Source: Periplaneta americana
Lineage: Eukaryota > Arthropoda > Insecta > Blattodea > Blattidae
NCBI RefSeq assembly: GCF_040183065.1
Contig: NC_091119.1
Location: 68,576,392-68,640,391, forward strand
Direction: 5' to 3'
DNA: 64,000 nucleotides
Positions 43,232 to 54,694 of the stretch are shown here, piece after piece (positions within the stretch are counted from its first letter, which is position 1; every line of letters starts with the position of its first letter). The notes under the pieces are model-generated. The model had not been told where the DNA came from, searched no databases, and saw only the letters and a list, made by a program, of their open reading frames with translations. A program made the position numbers and the translations under genes.

Positions 43232-43446
43232 GTTGTACACAAGGTACTGGACTAAGACGCCAAGCGCTTCGAAGCCGGCAGCATTGTGCCGCAGTTCGGG
43301 TAGTAATATCTCCACCGGGTTCGGCTGGGGTGCAGGCGAGGGTCTCTGTGGCAGCACAGACACTTCCCCTGGCTTGTTGGACGGTGGCGCCTCGCTCCCA
43401 GGCTTGAACACCCCGCCGCCACCCGCCTGCTGCTGGCGATTGTGGT
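43232..43446 (-). CDS. MTUS-like gene, upstream-most exon found (215 nt)
   Basis: Minus strand; acceptor tttctttgcag|ACC and donor AAC|GTGAGT. Enters with two bases of a codon, so an upstream coding exon must exist. Encodes HNRQQQAGGGGVFKPGSEAP, a Pro/Gly-rich linker, then PVEILLPELRHNAAGFEALG and VLVQYLVYN. The last segment (F.AL.VLVQYL) resembles the start of the conserved region of MTUS proteins. GC-rich compared with the surrounding DNA. Its ATG is outside this exon and was not located in the window. Confidence 0.85.
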
Positions 43447-43731
43447 CTGCAAAGAAAACACCATACAGCTTTAGTTATTAATCTTTCATGTCATCTATTT
43501 TTTCATTGCTTTTTTATGTTTTTGAAGGTTCCTTCGCGTGCTCATCTCTTTCATCCTCTCCCGTCTAGTTTTCAAACATTATCTCTCTGTAACTTTCTAG
43601 CAGGACATTATGCATTTCTTCAGTTACACGCCAGGCACCATCACAACCACCACCATCTTAAAAAATTTGAAACCATCAGTTAATTCGTGTTGCGTGGAGA
43701 TTCGAATTAACAATCCAATCTCTTCTTTGTT

Positions 43732-44435
43732 CAGGATTGTTTCCGATCTCTGATAACAAATTTGAATGACATCATGTGCGTCAGGAGTCACACGACAGCT
43801 GAACTGTGACGCGAGGTGACAGACCAGTAGTGAGAGATCTCATAGTCAGAGTGTACGGCGACTCACAGCAGAAATTCCCAAGAAAATCGAGCCTTTTTGG
43901 CAGGGGTACATAACCCTTTACGATGCCAAGTACAGCTAAGTGAAAATAAAAGAAGCCTGCAATAAATGAGATTTCGTTATTTCCAAGAAAGGCATCTTTT
44001 GTGTACTTAATAAGATTGGTAAAGCTCGAATGGAATTAATTTGTATCATCTCGTGGGGTGCGGCGACTTGTGACGGGGGGTGGATTTGCTTGCTTTTCCT
44101 ACTCTGGAATATTAATCCCATCCTAGCTTTGCCAGTCTTATTAGGTACCCTACACACAATATGCCTTTCTTGGAATTAACGAAATCATGTTTATTGCAGG
44201 CTTCTTTTATTTTCACTTGACTGTACTTGGAATCGGAAAGGGTTGTTATGTATCCCTCCCAAAAAGGCTCGATCTTCTTGGGCATTGCTACTGTGATACA
44301 CCGTGCACTCTGATTATGAAATCATTCACTACTGGTCTGTCACCTCTTGCCGCAATTCAGCTGTCGCATGTCGGTGTGATTCCTGGCGCACATGACGTCA
44401 TTCAAATTCGTTATCAGAGATCGGAAACAACCCTG
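43732..44435. mobile_element. Foldback element, 700 bp, about 300-bp arms
   Basis: Outer ends CAGGRTTGTTTCCGATCTCT in inverted orientation; pairing continues through 'agtagtgaatgatttcata'-like and 'gaagcctgcaataaa' blocks to about 44035/44110, leaving a loop of roughly 70 bases. Open frames at 43936-44157 and 44187-44597 are within the arms and not genes. No clear target duplication. Confidence 0.75.
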
Positions 44436-44931
44436 TATTCTTAGTTCTCTCCTTTCTTTGAGTTGGTACAAATGGCACATCAAAATTTGAGCATGCAGTC
44501 TGTCTCTCTCTCTACGTATAGCGATTTCTCCTAAACAATTGGATGGATGTTGGTCATGTTCAGAATTTACAAGCAAATTTATCGAGCAATGATGCACAAG
44601 AAATAATCAAAGTACAGTAGTGAAAGATTAACGAATTTTTATTTGAAATGAAATAGGCCTACACATCATAGTGATTTATCTCGAAATCCGCTCTAATGTC
44701 TTCTTTTTAAATTTTGCTTTTTAAGTCGGATATTCCATAATGAATGATCATGATTTGTTTTTTTTACCGTACAGTTTTTAAATTTAAATTTTGAATCTTA
44801 TTAGATATTGTTCTTACATTACCTAACAATGTCTTTATTCAATGTTGTCAGGTGGAGAGAAATTTCCCGAAATTCTCGAAAAACGGGAAATTTCTATTTA
44901 ATTACTAAACACATGCTAATATTTTTCTGTG

Positions 44932-45172
44932 GCGTAACGATTAGCGCATCTGGTCGCGAAACCAGGTAGCCCAGATTCGAACCCCGGTCGGGGCAAGTTA
45001 CCTGGTTGAGGTTTTTCCGGGATTTTCCCTCAACCCAATATGAGAAAATGCTGGGTAACCCTGGACTCATTTCACCGGCATTATCACTTTCATCTCATTC
45101 AGTCGCTAAATAACCTGAGATGTTGATGCAGCACGCTGCAGTGTCGTAAAATAACCTACTAAAAATATTCTG
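44932..45172 (+). repeat. SINE family 1, full length
   Basis: Head 'tggcgtaacgattagcgcat' and 'gattcgaaccccggtcgg', body 'gttgaggtttttccgggatt', tail 'gtaaaataacctactaaaaa'. The best-preserved copy of the family in the window. Confidence 0.85.
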
Positions 45173-45619
45173 AAAGAGAGTATTTCTTCTTACTAACGCA
45201 AAGATGCAGATGTTCAAGAAGCGGAGGACGCAACAATTAAAAAATAAAAATATGTTATTTTAGCTACATACACGTCCGGTACTTTCTAATTTACTCTTGT
45301 CACTTTGCTGTGTTCTGCTGGATGAAATGTAGAAGTCAGTGTAGTAATATTATTTCAAGCTATTTAGCAATTGAATGTGGGTTTTGCATTGCCTTATTAA
45401 GTACACTATCGTACATTGCACGAATGCTATTGATTATTGTATCTTGCATGTCTCATTGTAACGCTGACGTCACTGATTTATATCAGTGTCAAAGTGTGAG
45501 CACTCATTATTTAGTACTCATACATAAAAATGTCACTCGCTATGAAAATAAGTTGAACAAGTAAATAACATTTCTATCAATTGTCATCTAATTTTTGTTA
45601 ATTATAGATAATTCTTACT
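45173..45619. other. Unassigned
   Basis: An 84-codon open stretch (45310-45564) is hydrophobic and has no similarity I recognise; probably chance. Confidence 0.35.
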
Positions 45620-46110
45620 TAGGCCCTACTTACTTATGGTTTTTATGGGATCCGGAGATTCATTGCCGGTCTAACATAAGCCCGCCATCGGTCCCTATCT
45701 TGTGCAATATTAATCCAGTCTCTATCATTATATCCCATCTCATCTACGTCTCGGCCTCCCCAAAGGTCTTTTACCCTCCGGCCTCCCAACTAACACTCTA
45801 TACGCATTTCTGGATTCGTCCATACGTGCTACATGCCCTGCCTAACTCAAAGATCTGGATTTAATGTTCCTAATTATGTCAGGTGAAGAATACAATGCGT
45901 GCAGTTCTGCGTTGTGTAACTTTCTCCATTCTCCTGTAACTTCATTCCTCTTAGCCTCAAATATTTTCCTAAGAACATTATTCTCAAACATCCTTAATCT
46001 CTGTTCCTCTCTCAAAGTGAAAGTCCAAGTTTCACAACCATACAGAACAACCCGTAATATAACTGTTTTACAAATTCTGTCAGTGTTTTTGAGAGCAGAC
46101 TTGATAACAA
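45620..46110 (-). mobile_element. RTE-like LINE family 1, copy b
   Basis: Minus strand, 3' end at about 45620. Reads KTVILRVVLYGCETWTFTLR, EEQRLRMFENNVLRKIFEAK and KLHNAELHALYSSPDIIRNI in a frame at 45842-46138, then decays. 5'-truncated. Confidence 0.8.
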
Positions 46111-47156
46111 AAACTTCTGTTATAGATAATTCTAACAATTTTAAATGAAGTCATTCTTTTAGAAGTTTTCAGGTTATAAAAATATTCTCCTGCATACTGA
46201 GAGAGAATGTATTGAACAAAGCTTCTTTTAAGGTTGCCAGGAACAATCTGAAGCAGCACACACGCCGCTCTGTAACATTAACTTTGCCATTTAAGAGTCA
46301 AGTGGGGAGACGGAGAGGGCGTTGCGAGATCCTCCGAGATGCTTGGATGAGGTCATCTTTTCGTCTGTTAAAATAGGATCTATAGGATGTTTGGATAATG
46401 AAGAAAGGAAGTACTTACTTTAAATAAAAAAGTTATTGTTGACTTCCAAGTCCGATTTAAAATTACATCAAACAATTTACACTTCGTAAACTGTAGGCTA
46501 CCAGTACTTAGATAACACCACTAAAATTATGCGCAACTATATGTCGATATTCAATCACTGAATGGCCACAACGTTAACATTATTCAGCATTTTAAGAAAT
46601 GTTCGATGAAACAGAGAGAGTTACAAAGATATTTCAAAACTGAAATTTCGGTTATAAAATATGAAACATTAATTTTGGAATATAAATGAATTTCCTATTG
46701 GACTATACACTCAATTATCAAAACGGGCAAAAATCCATCTACACACTTTTCCTTTCACCTTCAATGAAGTGGAATAAAAAACAAATTTCTACACTACGAG
46801 GACATGAAAATGTGGCAGTAAGAATAAGAATAGGAAGATTAACATCCGACTTTAAATCTCAGCTGAGTGACCTGATGACCGAGTGCTGGCTTGAGTCAGG
46901 TTAAGACTTTTCATTTGGCAACGCTTCACGCCGACCGACGGAGCAGCGGCAATCGATAGCTTGCGACCCGCCCAACTCTCGACTTCAGGCGCCGCACGCC
47001 GCCGGCTGTTTTCAGAAAGCTTTAAACCAGCCGAGTATTACACAATTACTCGCTCTCAAGCAGAAATAAACGCTGATGTCTCGTAATTCTCCCACACGCA
47101 GTGGGTCAATCAAGCACGTGAAGTGAACAGTTTTTCATTTTATTTCTTAAATTACA
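46111..47156. other. Unassigned, with CpG-rich patch at 46915-47050
   Basis: 46686-46904 is a 72-codon open frame with HENVAVRIRIGRL, weakly reminiscent of LINE RNase H tails. 46915-47050 is strongly CpG-rich compared with its surroundings and could be a promoter or first exon of the minus-strand gene, but no donor in the right phase was convincingly found. Confidence 0.3.
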
Positions 47157-47217
47157 GTTTATTTAACGACGCTCGCAGCTGCAGAGGTTATATCAGTGTC
47201 GCCGGTGTGCCGGAATG
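47157..47217 (-). repeat. SINE family 2, 3' fragment
   Basis: 'tttatttaacgacgctcgca' to 'gtcgccggtgtgccggaat' matches 17996-18060. Confidence 0.7.
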
Positions 47218-47259
47218 CATTCTTACATTCTAAAAATGTCACCATTCATGATTCTAAGC

Positions 47260-47620
47260 TATTTTACCAATTTTATTCTGCAATGTATAAAGATATGTCA
47301 ATCAAGTTAATTCGGACAAAGATTTAAGTTTAGATAAACAATGGTACAAATTCTTCAATTCCAATAGTTCTGCGAGCACTGAAACTTTCTCAGAACTCTT
47401 AAAAATATGTCAGTTCTATTTATTCATCCCAAGTCACAATGGAAGTGCTGAGAGAGTATTTTCCCTGATAGCCTATCTGTTCAATGGACAAAAGAACGAA
47501 ATCGCATGCTAATGGAAACAGTCAGAGGCATCATCATGGTGAAATATAATTTCAAGGACATGTCCTGTGAACAGTTCCATGGTTATTTGTTACAAGATAT
47601 AAGTTTGTCTGTTTAGGCTC
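47260..47620 (+). pseudogene. hAT transposase C-terminal remnant
   Basis: The + strand reads DKDLSLDKQWYKFFNS, ASTETFSELLKICQFYLFIP, SHNGSAERVFSLI, and after a stop/frameshift LMETVRGIIMVKYNFKDMSC and EQFHGYLLQDISL. S-x-x-x-x-E-R-V-F-S-L plus the following ET......VK.NF...C.EF is the same hAT dimerisation arrangement as at 25986-27055, so probably the same family. N-terminal parts are not seen. Confidence 0.75.
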
Positions 47621-48559
47621 TTGTGTATAAAGTGGGCTCCACCGATAAGTAGGGTACAGATGTAATACTGATCCAGCAACTAGTGAGAAAACTAAGGTGA
47701 GCCATTGTTTTTATCTTTAATTTTGTTCATACCAATTTTTAAAAAGTCCTCCTTTTTCAGCAATGTCCTCCTATAGAACTTCTTCTTATGATAACCCTAA
47801 ACATGACGAAAAGTGTATTTGGGGTATCGGTACGTTACGTTAAAAATTAGTAATGTTACTTTTGAAAATTAGTGATTTCTAATACCATAAATAAAACGTT
47901 CCTTCAGTCTGCATAATATTAAAATTAACCAATCCGTCAATTAATTGTCGCAAATGCAGGCTCCGTATCTTGTAAATTAAAAGGGGACCAAAATAGCTAC
48001 TGAAGTTGAAGGAAACCAGTGATTCCAAGTGCGTATCGCTTATTTATAGCACATTTATTGCAGGCGTGACGTCATCTTGGGCGAGAGAGACGAGTTAAAC
48101 ATCAAGAGAAGCAGAACTACGGAGAAATCTGTCGTCCATCAGGTAAATGTGTTCCTTAAGATGCGAGGGAAACGGCCCGGCTCGATACTGAGAGATGATG
48201 TGGCGCCGCTGGAGCACCGGATATCTGCTCGTAATAAATAACACGGCGAGATGGTTCAGCGTGAGCACTTCATGTCGACGCAGCCCTAGATCTTTCTCCT
48301 TTTAATTCACTCGAGATTATATTATTCGTCTATGCATTTAGATACATAGAGGGCTATAATAGGACAGAAGGGTTCAATCCAATATTTTTTCTGTTAATCG
48401 CTTTTAACTCTAAACAGCCTCCACTGAGACCGCTAACATAATTTCTTACCAACATTCCCCCACTGAATTTAACTCCTGGAAATTGAGAATTAATATGCAT
48501 ATTCTATGTTTAAGTTGTTGGTCCTAGAAATAAATTTAAGGAATTTTTTTAATTTTTTA
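47621..48559. other. Unassigned, with GC-rich patch at 48060-48290
   Basis: No gene recognised. 48060-48290 contains CpGs and palindromic sites ('gtgacgtcat') and may be a regulatory or untranslated region; candidate 5' region of the minus-strand gene. Confidence 0.3.
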
Positions 48560-49175
48560 ATTTTAGTTACAAATATAAATGATACTCGGGAGGAAATTAA
48601 ACGCAGAATAAATATGGGAAATGCCTGTTATTATTCGGTTGAGAAGCTGGAGATTTTATCGTCCAGTCTGCTGTCAAAAAATCTGAAAGTTAGAATTTAT
48701 AAAACAGTTATATTACCGGTTGTTCTTTATGGTTGTGAAACTTGGACTCTCACTTTGAGAGAGGAATATAGGTTAATGGTGTTTGAGAATAAGGTGCTTA
48801 GGAAAATATTTGGGGCTAAGAGGGATGAAGTTACAGGAGAATGGAGAAAGTTACACAACACAGAACTGCACGCATTGTATTATTCACCTGACATAATTAG
48901 GAATATTAAATCCAGACGTTTGAGATGGGCAGGGCACGTAGTACGTATGGGCGAATACAGAAATGCATGTAGAGTGTTAGTTGAGAGGCCGGAGGGAAAA
49001 AGACCTTAGGGGAGGCTGAGGCGTAGGTGGGAAGATAATATTAAAATGGATCTGAGGGAGGTGGGATATGATGATAGAGACTGGATTAATCTTGCTCAGG
49101 ATAGGGACCAATGGTGGGTTTATGTGAGGGCGGCAATGAATCTCCGGGTTCCTTAAAAGCCAGTAAGTAAGTAAG
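48560..49175 (+). mobile_element. RTE-like LINE family 1, copy c
   Basis: Plus strand; the least damaged copy of the C-terminal region. The frame from about 48560 reads [40 protein letters not shown] and RRLRWAGHVVRMGEYRNACR to a stop at 49009; the frame continues beyond the stop as RRRWEDNIKMDLREVGYDDR, DWINLAQDRD. The 3' end is 'ccagtaagtaagtaag'. Confidence 0.85.
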
Positions 49176-49205
49176 TTACAGAATTCTTGTTTATGTCTGT
49201 TAAAA

Positions 49206-49434
49206 AATTCTGGTTTATTTAACAACGCTCGCAACTGCCAAGGTTATATCAGCGTGTCGCCGGTGTGCCGGAATTTTGTCCCGCAGAAGTTCTTTTATAT
49301 GCCAGTAAATCTACTGACATGAGCCTGTCGCATTTAAGCACACTTAAATGCCATCGACCTGGGCCGGGATCGAACCCGCAACCTCGAGCACAGAAGGCCA
49401 GCGCTATACCGACTACGCTACCCAGGCCGACTTT
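49206..49434 (-). repeat. SINE family 2, full length
   Basis: Minus-strand orientation; B box 'gggttcgatcccggcc', tail 'gttgttaaataaacc'. About 85-90% like 17996-18212 by eye. Confidence 0.75.
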
Positions 49435-49569
49435 ATGTCCGTTACATTGCAATCGCTGCACGTATTAATTGCGAGTATCCCGATTGCGGAAATATGAGGA
49501 TTAGTCACCCCACAAAATGTTTCTTCAAAATACCGGGAGGTAGTGAAAGGTGAGTTTTAATTTACAATA

Positions 49570-50332
49570 TACAGGGTGATTTAAAACCTCTGCGACAAAC
49601 TGAGGGGTGATACATCTAACAACAAGGAACCCTTTTTGTTAAACAGCCTCTCTTTTGACGCGTCGTTTCGAAGTTACCGTTGAAAATGTTTTTGCGCGAG
49701 CGTATGTCAATGTAAGCTTATGCGAATGTGTGCACCCCGTTTGTTTGTTGAGATGTTTGTAAGAGACGAGAAGGGTGCTTGTTGTTTATTTAGGTTTAAT
49801 GTTCAAAACCTTTTCCTTTCAGTTCAGTCTAATCATCAATTGAGAATGGGTGTCTACACTTTTCCCGAGTTAGCCGACATGGTAATGTGTCATGAGGAGG
49901 CTCGCGGAAACGGAAGAAGAGCTCTCCAAATGTACCAACAACAGTTTCAAAACAGAAATCACCCTCACCACACAATGTTTGCTCGACTTTATCAGCGCCT
50001 TCGAGACGATGGGTCTCTTCGTCCCGGCGCATTGGCTGAAGACCGCGTAGACATCCATTCTCATTTGGTGATTACACTGAACTGAAACGAAAAGGTATTG
50101 AATACTAAATGTAAACAAACAACAACAACCCTTCTCGTCTCTTACAAACATCTCAACAAACAAATAGGGGTGCACACTTCGCATACATTGACGTACGCCC
50201 GCGCAAAAACATTTTCAACGGTAACTTCGAAACGACGCGTCAAAAGACATAGGCTGTTTAACAAAAAGGATTCCTTATTGTTAGATCTATCACCCCTCAG
50301 AGTTTGTCGCAGAAGTTTTGAATCACCCTGTA
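49570..50332. mobile_element. Foldback element with DUF4817-like reading frame
   Basis: Outer ends TACAGGGTGATT in inverted orientation; arms 49570-49857 and 50046-50332 pair over about 288 bp with roughly 90% identity. TA at both borders. The unpaired centre encodes a helix-turn-helix-like domain. Confidence 0.8.
49845..50085 (+). pseudogene. DUF4817-type helix-turn-helix, transposase N-terminus
   Basis: The + frame reads MGVYTFPELADMVMCHEEAR, GNGRRALQMYQQQFQNRNHP and HHTMFARLYQRLRDDGSLRP. It fits DUF4817, an N-terminal DNA-binding domain attached to many insect Tc1-like DDE transposases (Y(T/S)..E..DM....E..GN.R.A...Y...F..R..P....F..L...LR..GS). No catalytic domain follows; the right arm of the foldback interrupts it. 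Confidence 0.65.
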
Positions 50333-50684
50333 TAGCAATTTTATCACATGAAACTGATTTGATTATCTAGTAGATTTTCCTAGCCACGTGCATCATTATA
50401 CTGTAAATCATATGTTACCGGAAACAGCAAACAGTTAATTCCAATAAAGATTTTTGTATGCTTATGTACAAAATAAAATAGTTACTAAATAAATCTGATT
50501 CATTCTAACACAACAAATTTGGTTGGTCAAATTTCACACCTCATTTCCTACCGCTACCTTCTGGGATATCACGTTCTGAAAAGGCAGATGGTATTGGCTC
50601 AAGGTATTTTTTTTTTTTCTTTTTACAAAAAATTAGGGATGAAAAAGTCAAAATTGTAATAGAGATGTTTACATTTAAAACTTA
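50333..50684. other. Unassigned
   Basis: No recognisable feature. Confidence 0.4.
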
Positions 50685-51180
50685 CTCACAAATGGCTTTT
50701 AAGGAACGCGGAAGTTCATTGCCGCCCTCACATAAACCCGCCATCGGTCCCTATCCTGTGCAAGATTAATCCAGTCTCCAGTGCATTTCTTGATTCACTC
50801 ATACATGCTACATGCCCTGCCCATCTCAAACATCTGGATTTAATGTTCCTAATTATGTCAGGTGAAGAATACAATGCGTGCAGTTCTGCATTGTGTAACT
50901 TTTTTCCATTTTCCTGTAACTTCATCCCTTTTAGCCCCAAATATTTTCCTAAGAACCTTACTCTCAAACACCCTTAATCTCTGTTCCTCTCTCAAAGTGA
51001 GAGTCCAAGTTTGACAACCATACAGAACAACCGGTAATATAATTGTTTTATAAATTCTAACTTCCAGATTTTTTGACAGCAGACTAGGTGACAAAAGCTT
51101 TTCAACCGAATAACAACAGGCATTTCCAATATTTACTCTGCGTTTAATTTCCTCCCGGTGTCATTCATATTTGTTACTAT
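50685..51180 (-). mobile_element. RTE-like LINE family 1, copy d, internally deleted
   Basis: Minus strand; YKTIILPVVLYGCQTWTLTL, LRKIFGAKRDEVTGKWKK and LHALYSSPDIIRNIKSRCLR are readable. The block from YRVLVG to KMDLREVG present in other copies is deleted near 50781. Confidence 0.8.
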
Positions 51181-52238
51181 TGCTGAGGTCGTACCAGAGA
51201 ATCAGTCCCATTCTGAGGCTTATTGTATGGATTCGTAACAGAAATTCTTGGGCTGAACTTTGTGATCTTTACTCTCTCTTGTGGATTTTTAACAAGAACT
51301 ACGTATTTGGTGAGATTTCCTGGTCACGATGCTAGTTCATATGTTAAGAAAGACAATGCAAGACGAGGGGCACACCCTTGCCTATGGAAGACGTAACTAC
51401 GGAATGTGAATGTAAAATAATATTTTAAGTAATCCACTTTGCTGTTTACTATAAAGACGACTTGTTGATTAAACAGCTTTGTTACATTTTGATGTACGAC
51501 TGGTGGATAACCTTAGAGCTGCGGCAACACAAAAAAATGTATTATATAAACCAAGCTTCGTCTTGGCATGAACCTCGCAGGCGACTTGGCAGCGATTCGA
51601 GTCTTTACAGCGTATAAATTAACCCCGGACTCTTCACACTGATGCCCAATTTACTTCGTCCAATACAATGTTTCCAAGTGGCCCCAAGAGGGACATTTCA
51701 TTCCCACATTTTCGCTCTGTGAATTATTGCACATTAAACTATGGTGATGCCCGACCATAGACTGAGAGGTACTATACATATCTCATAACTTGCGGTCAAT
51801 AAATGAACGTATTGCTGTACTGCAAAGAGTGCATCTTTTCTCACGGTTTGTTTCTCTTTTCTTTAACCAGTTTTCTGCTCTGCAGCTCACGCGACTAAAA
51901 AGTGGCCAGCCGATTTTAGATAATTTTTTTTCTTCCAAAATAGATGTGTATAACTTACTTATTTCATGGATAACTAACCAGGTATAGTCCGAGCGTTCAT
52001 TTAATACCCATGTGGTGTTAAGGAGGGTGCTTTCTTTTGAAAAGATAAGATAAGAGTTTGTGTTTTTCTAGGTTTAACTTTAGGGCTATTTGTGTTTGAT
52101 GAAGTTTACTTAGCCCCCTCAAAGAGCCTATCTTAGATATCAATAATAAAATTTTTGTGACATTTAAGTTCACTGAACAGATATGAAGTATCGTTTATGT
52201 GTCGCAGACTATGTTAAAATTGTTGACAGGTCAAATTG
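51181..52238. other. Unassigned
   Basis: No gene or known repeat seen; ordinary AT-rich DNA. Confidence 0.4.
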
Positions 52239-52845
52239 GTTACCACCTCACTGAATGGTGACAGTGAATTTCTGGAAAAGTGGCAGGGGAAGAGAACTAT
52301 ACAAAAAACCTACCCCAATACCATATAATTCACAAAACGTTCAGTTTCACAACGTCGGATATCACCTCACAATTGAATGGGGGTAAACTACTGAAAAAGT
52401 GGCAGGGGATGACTACTATACCGAAAAAACCTACCCTAATGTCATATTGTTCACAAAACTTCCAGTTTCACAACGTCGGATATCACCTCATTGACTGATC
52501 ACGGTTAACTACTGGAAAAGTGACAGAGGAAAAGAACTACACCGAAAAAACCTACCCCAATATCATATTGTTCACTAAACATTCAGTTGAATTCACAACT
52601 TCAGATATCACCTTATTAACTGGTCATGGTGAACTACTGGAAGAGTGGTAGGGGAAGGGAAGAACTACGACGAAAAAATCCTACCCAATATCATATTGTT
52701 TACCAAACTTTCAGTTAAATTCACAAATTCGGATAACACCTCATTTTTTAGTCATGGTGAACTGCTGGAAAAGTGGCAAGCGGCTGGAAAAAAATCTACC
52801 TCAATATCATATTTTTCACCAAGCTGTCAGTTGAACTCAACGGTA
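52239..52845. repeat. Minisatellite, five units of 114-128 bp
   Basis: Units start at about 52239, 52358, 52479, 52604 and 52732 with 'gatatcacctcattgactgg' and contain 'ctactggaaaagtggcaggg' and 'cctaccccaatatcatattg'. Units differ by point changes and small indels, so the array is not recent. Confidence 0.85.
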
Positions 52846-54051
52846 CTGGAACCCGAAAACCCAACTATTTAATAATTTTCCTTAAATATTTTTCGGGGCT
52901 AATAATCAAATAAAATAATATAAACATGACACATGTTGCAGAGTACTTTTGGGTGAAGAATATAATATAGAAACAATGACTTCAAGTAAAAAGTTCCAGC
53001 CACTTAACAATATTTGATTTAGTAATATACATTTCCGATTAAATAAATGTGGTAATTCTTGCAGTTGACTCTGTAGCATGAATATTTGTATTTCGCATCA
53101 TAAAAGAAAAAGTAATAACTTCAATTGTATTTCCATATTAACCTACAAAAGATATTTAAATCATCTCACAGGACCTCCCCGGGATCGAACCCTAGTCTTT
53201 CTTCAAGATAAGCTGCAATACTGGCTAGGAACCTAATGTATCTAGTATTGCAGGATAAAAATGTGCTATTATAAAATCAGTACAGGGAGCAGAAATTTAA
53301 CTAATACAAACTACAACTATTTGATCTTCACTTGGCTCACATTCACAGAAGACTTCAATTTCGCAGTCTAAATAGATGTGACTCTGCAATTTGACTGTTA
53401 AAAACCGATTTCTATGTTCCCAATTCTGCACGAAATAGAATTTGGGAGTGACTGATTTAAGTTCAATTTGAAATGTCCTTGTAACGAATTCAATGGTTAC
53501 AGGAAGTTCTTGATAATGTTGCTATTGACAATCGAGTTAAAATGAGTAAAAATTTTTCACTGTTTAATTAACCGGAACTTTTACAACAGTTAGATAATAT
53601 GGAGCATACAACAATCAACTGAAGTTGGTCTGTCAGAGCCGTTAAAGAACAGTAGCCAAAGATGCGTGACCACCATGGCCTCCAGACTTGACAATACCAG
53701 TGATACAGCCTTTGGAATATTTACTGTTCTGAAATCTGAATAGACCATGAGAATAATCCTGTAATTTTTATGATTAAAATGAACTCTCACCGTTGTGTAT
53801 GGCAGACATGTCGAACTCAATGCCACCATAAACCTACACAGAGCACGGTACCAGACTTGGGGCAGATGACGTAATGCAAATGACAATTCAATCGTACCTG
53901 ATAGGCGGCGTCATTCAATGTTCTGTGACCTATCAGATTGCAGTGTGCGAATGTAAGACCAAGGAAACTTCTAAATTACCAATATTCATCAACTTCAATA
54001 ATACAACAGAGAGTAGAAGTTGATAGTCTAAGTGGAGAATATTATTCTAAG

Positions 54052-54054
<3 letters not shown>
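52846..54054. other. Unassigned; weak tRNA-like motif at about 53178
   Basis: 'gggatcgaaccct' at 53178-53190 is a reversed B box that could mark a worn SINE head. Otherwise nothing recognised. Confidence 0.35.

Positions 54055-54106
<52 letters not shown>
54055..54106. repeat. (ATA)n microsatellite
   Basis: About 17 repeats directly to the left of an inverted repeat. Confidence 0.9.
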
Positions 54107-54107
<1 letters not shown>

Positions 54108-54108
54108 C

Positions 54109-54336
54109 ATCCAATAGTTGAGCTGTTTGGACTTTTTCCATTGCTAATTTTAAAAAATTGTAACACAACGTTTCGTCGTCAGGTGAAAAGCTACTGTAAT
54201 CGTTACAAACAGCTAGCCTGTCTGACTGTCGGTAGGTTTTCACTTGACGACGAAAAGAGATCCACTCTTCGAAAGTTGTGTTACAATGTTTGAAAATTAG
54301 CAATGGAAAAAGTCCTAACAGCTCAACCATTGGACA
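54109..54336. repeat. Inverted repeat, about 80-bp arms
   Basis: 'ccaatagttgagctgtttgg' with 'actttttccattgctaattt' at the left pairs with 54275-54336, and 'gtcgtcaggtgaaaa' near 54174 pairs with 'ttttcacttgacgac' near 54238. A 20-base piece ('gagatccactcttcgaaag' region) in the right arm has no partner on the left. Confidence 0.7.
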
Positions 54337-54414
54337 ATTCACCGTTGCTCTCTTCCCTTCATTCAGATAATCAGCCTTATCCTTCAAACTTTAGTATCAA
54401 ATTTAATGAGTAAT

Positions 54415-54661
54415 TTTTTTAGTTGGTTATTTAACGACGCTGTATCAACTACGAGGTCGATGAGATTGGTGGTAGCGAGATAGTATTTGGCGAGATGAGA
54501 CCGAGGATTCGCCATAGATTACCTGGTATTCACCTTACGGTTGGGGAAAACCTCGGAAAAACCCAACCACATAATCAGCCTAAGCGGGGATCGAACCCGC
54601 GCCCGAGCGCAACTTCAGACCGGCAGGCAAGCGCCTTAACCGACTGAGCCACGCCGGTGGC
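54415..54661 (-). repeat. SINE family 3 (tRNA-derived), copy 1
   Basis: Minus orientation; head 'ccaccggcgtggctcagtcg' (A box) and 'gcgggttcgatccccgctta' (B box), tail 'gttaaataaccaa'. The second copy follows 34 bases on. Confidence 0.8.
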
Positions 54662-54694
54662 TTTAATGGTCAATGTTATATTACCCATATTACT

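Noticed and set aside
44845..44890. Hairpin 'gaaatttcccg ... cgggaaatttc' as a regulatory site
   Set aside because: A short isolated palindrome in AT-rich DNA with no neighbouring gene start; no functional support.
46686..46904. LINE RNase H tail
   Set aside because: Only a short RIRIGRL-like similarity; not enough to call.
52239..52845. CRISPR-like array
   Set aside because: Units are about 121 bp and similar along their whole length, with no spacer/repeat division, and the DNA is eukaryotic.
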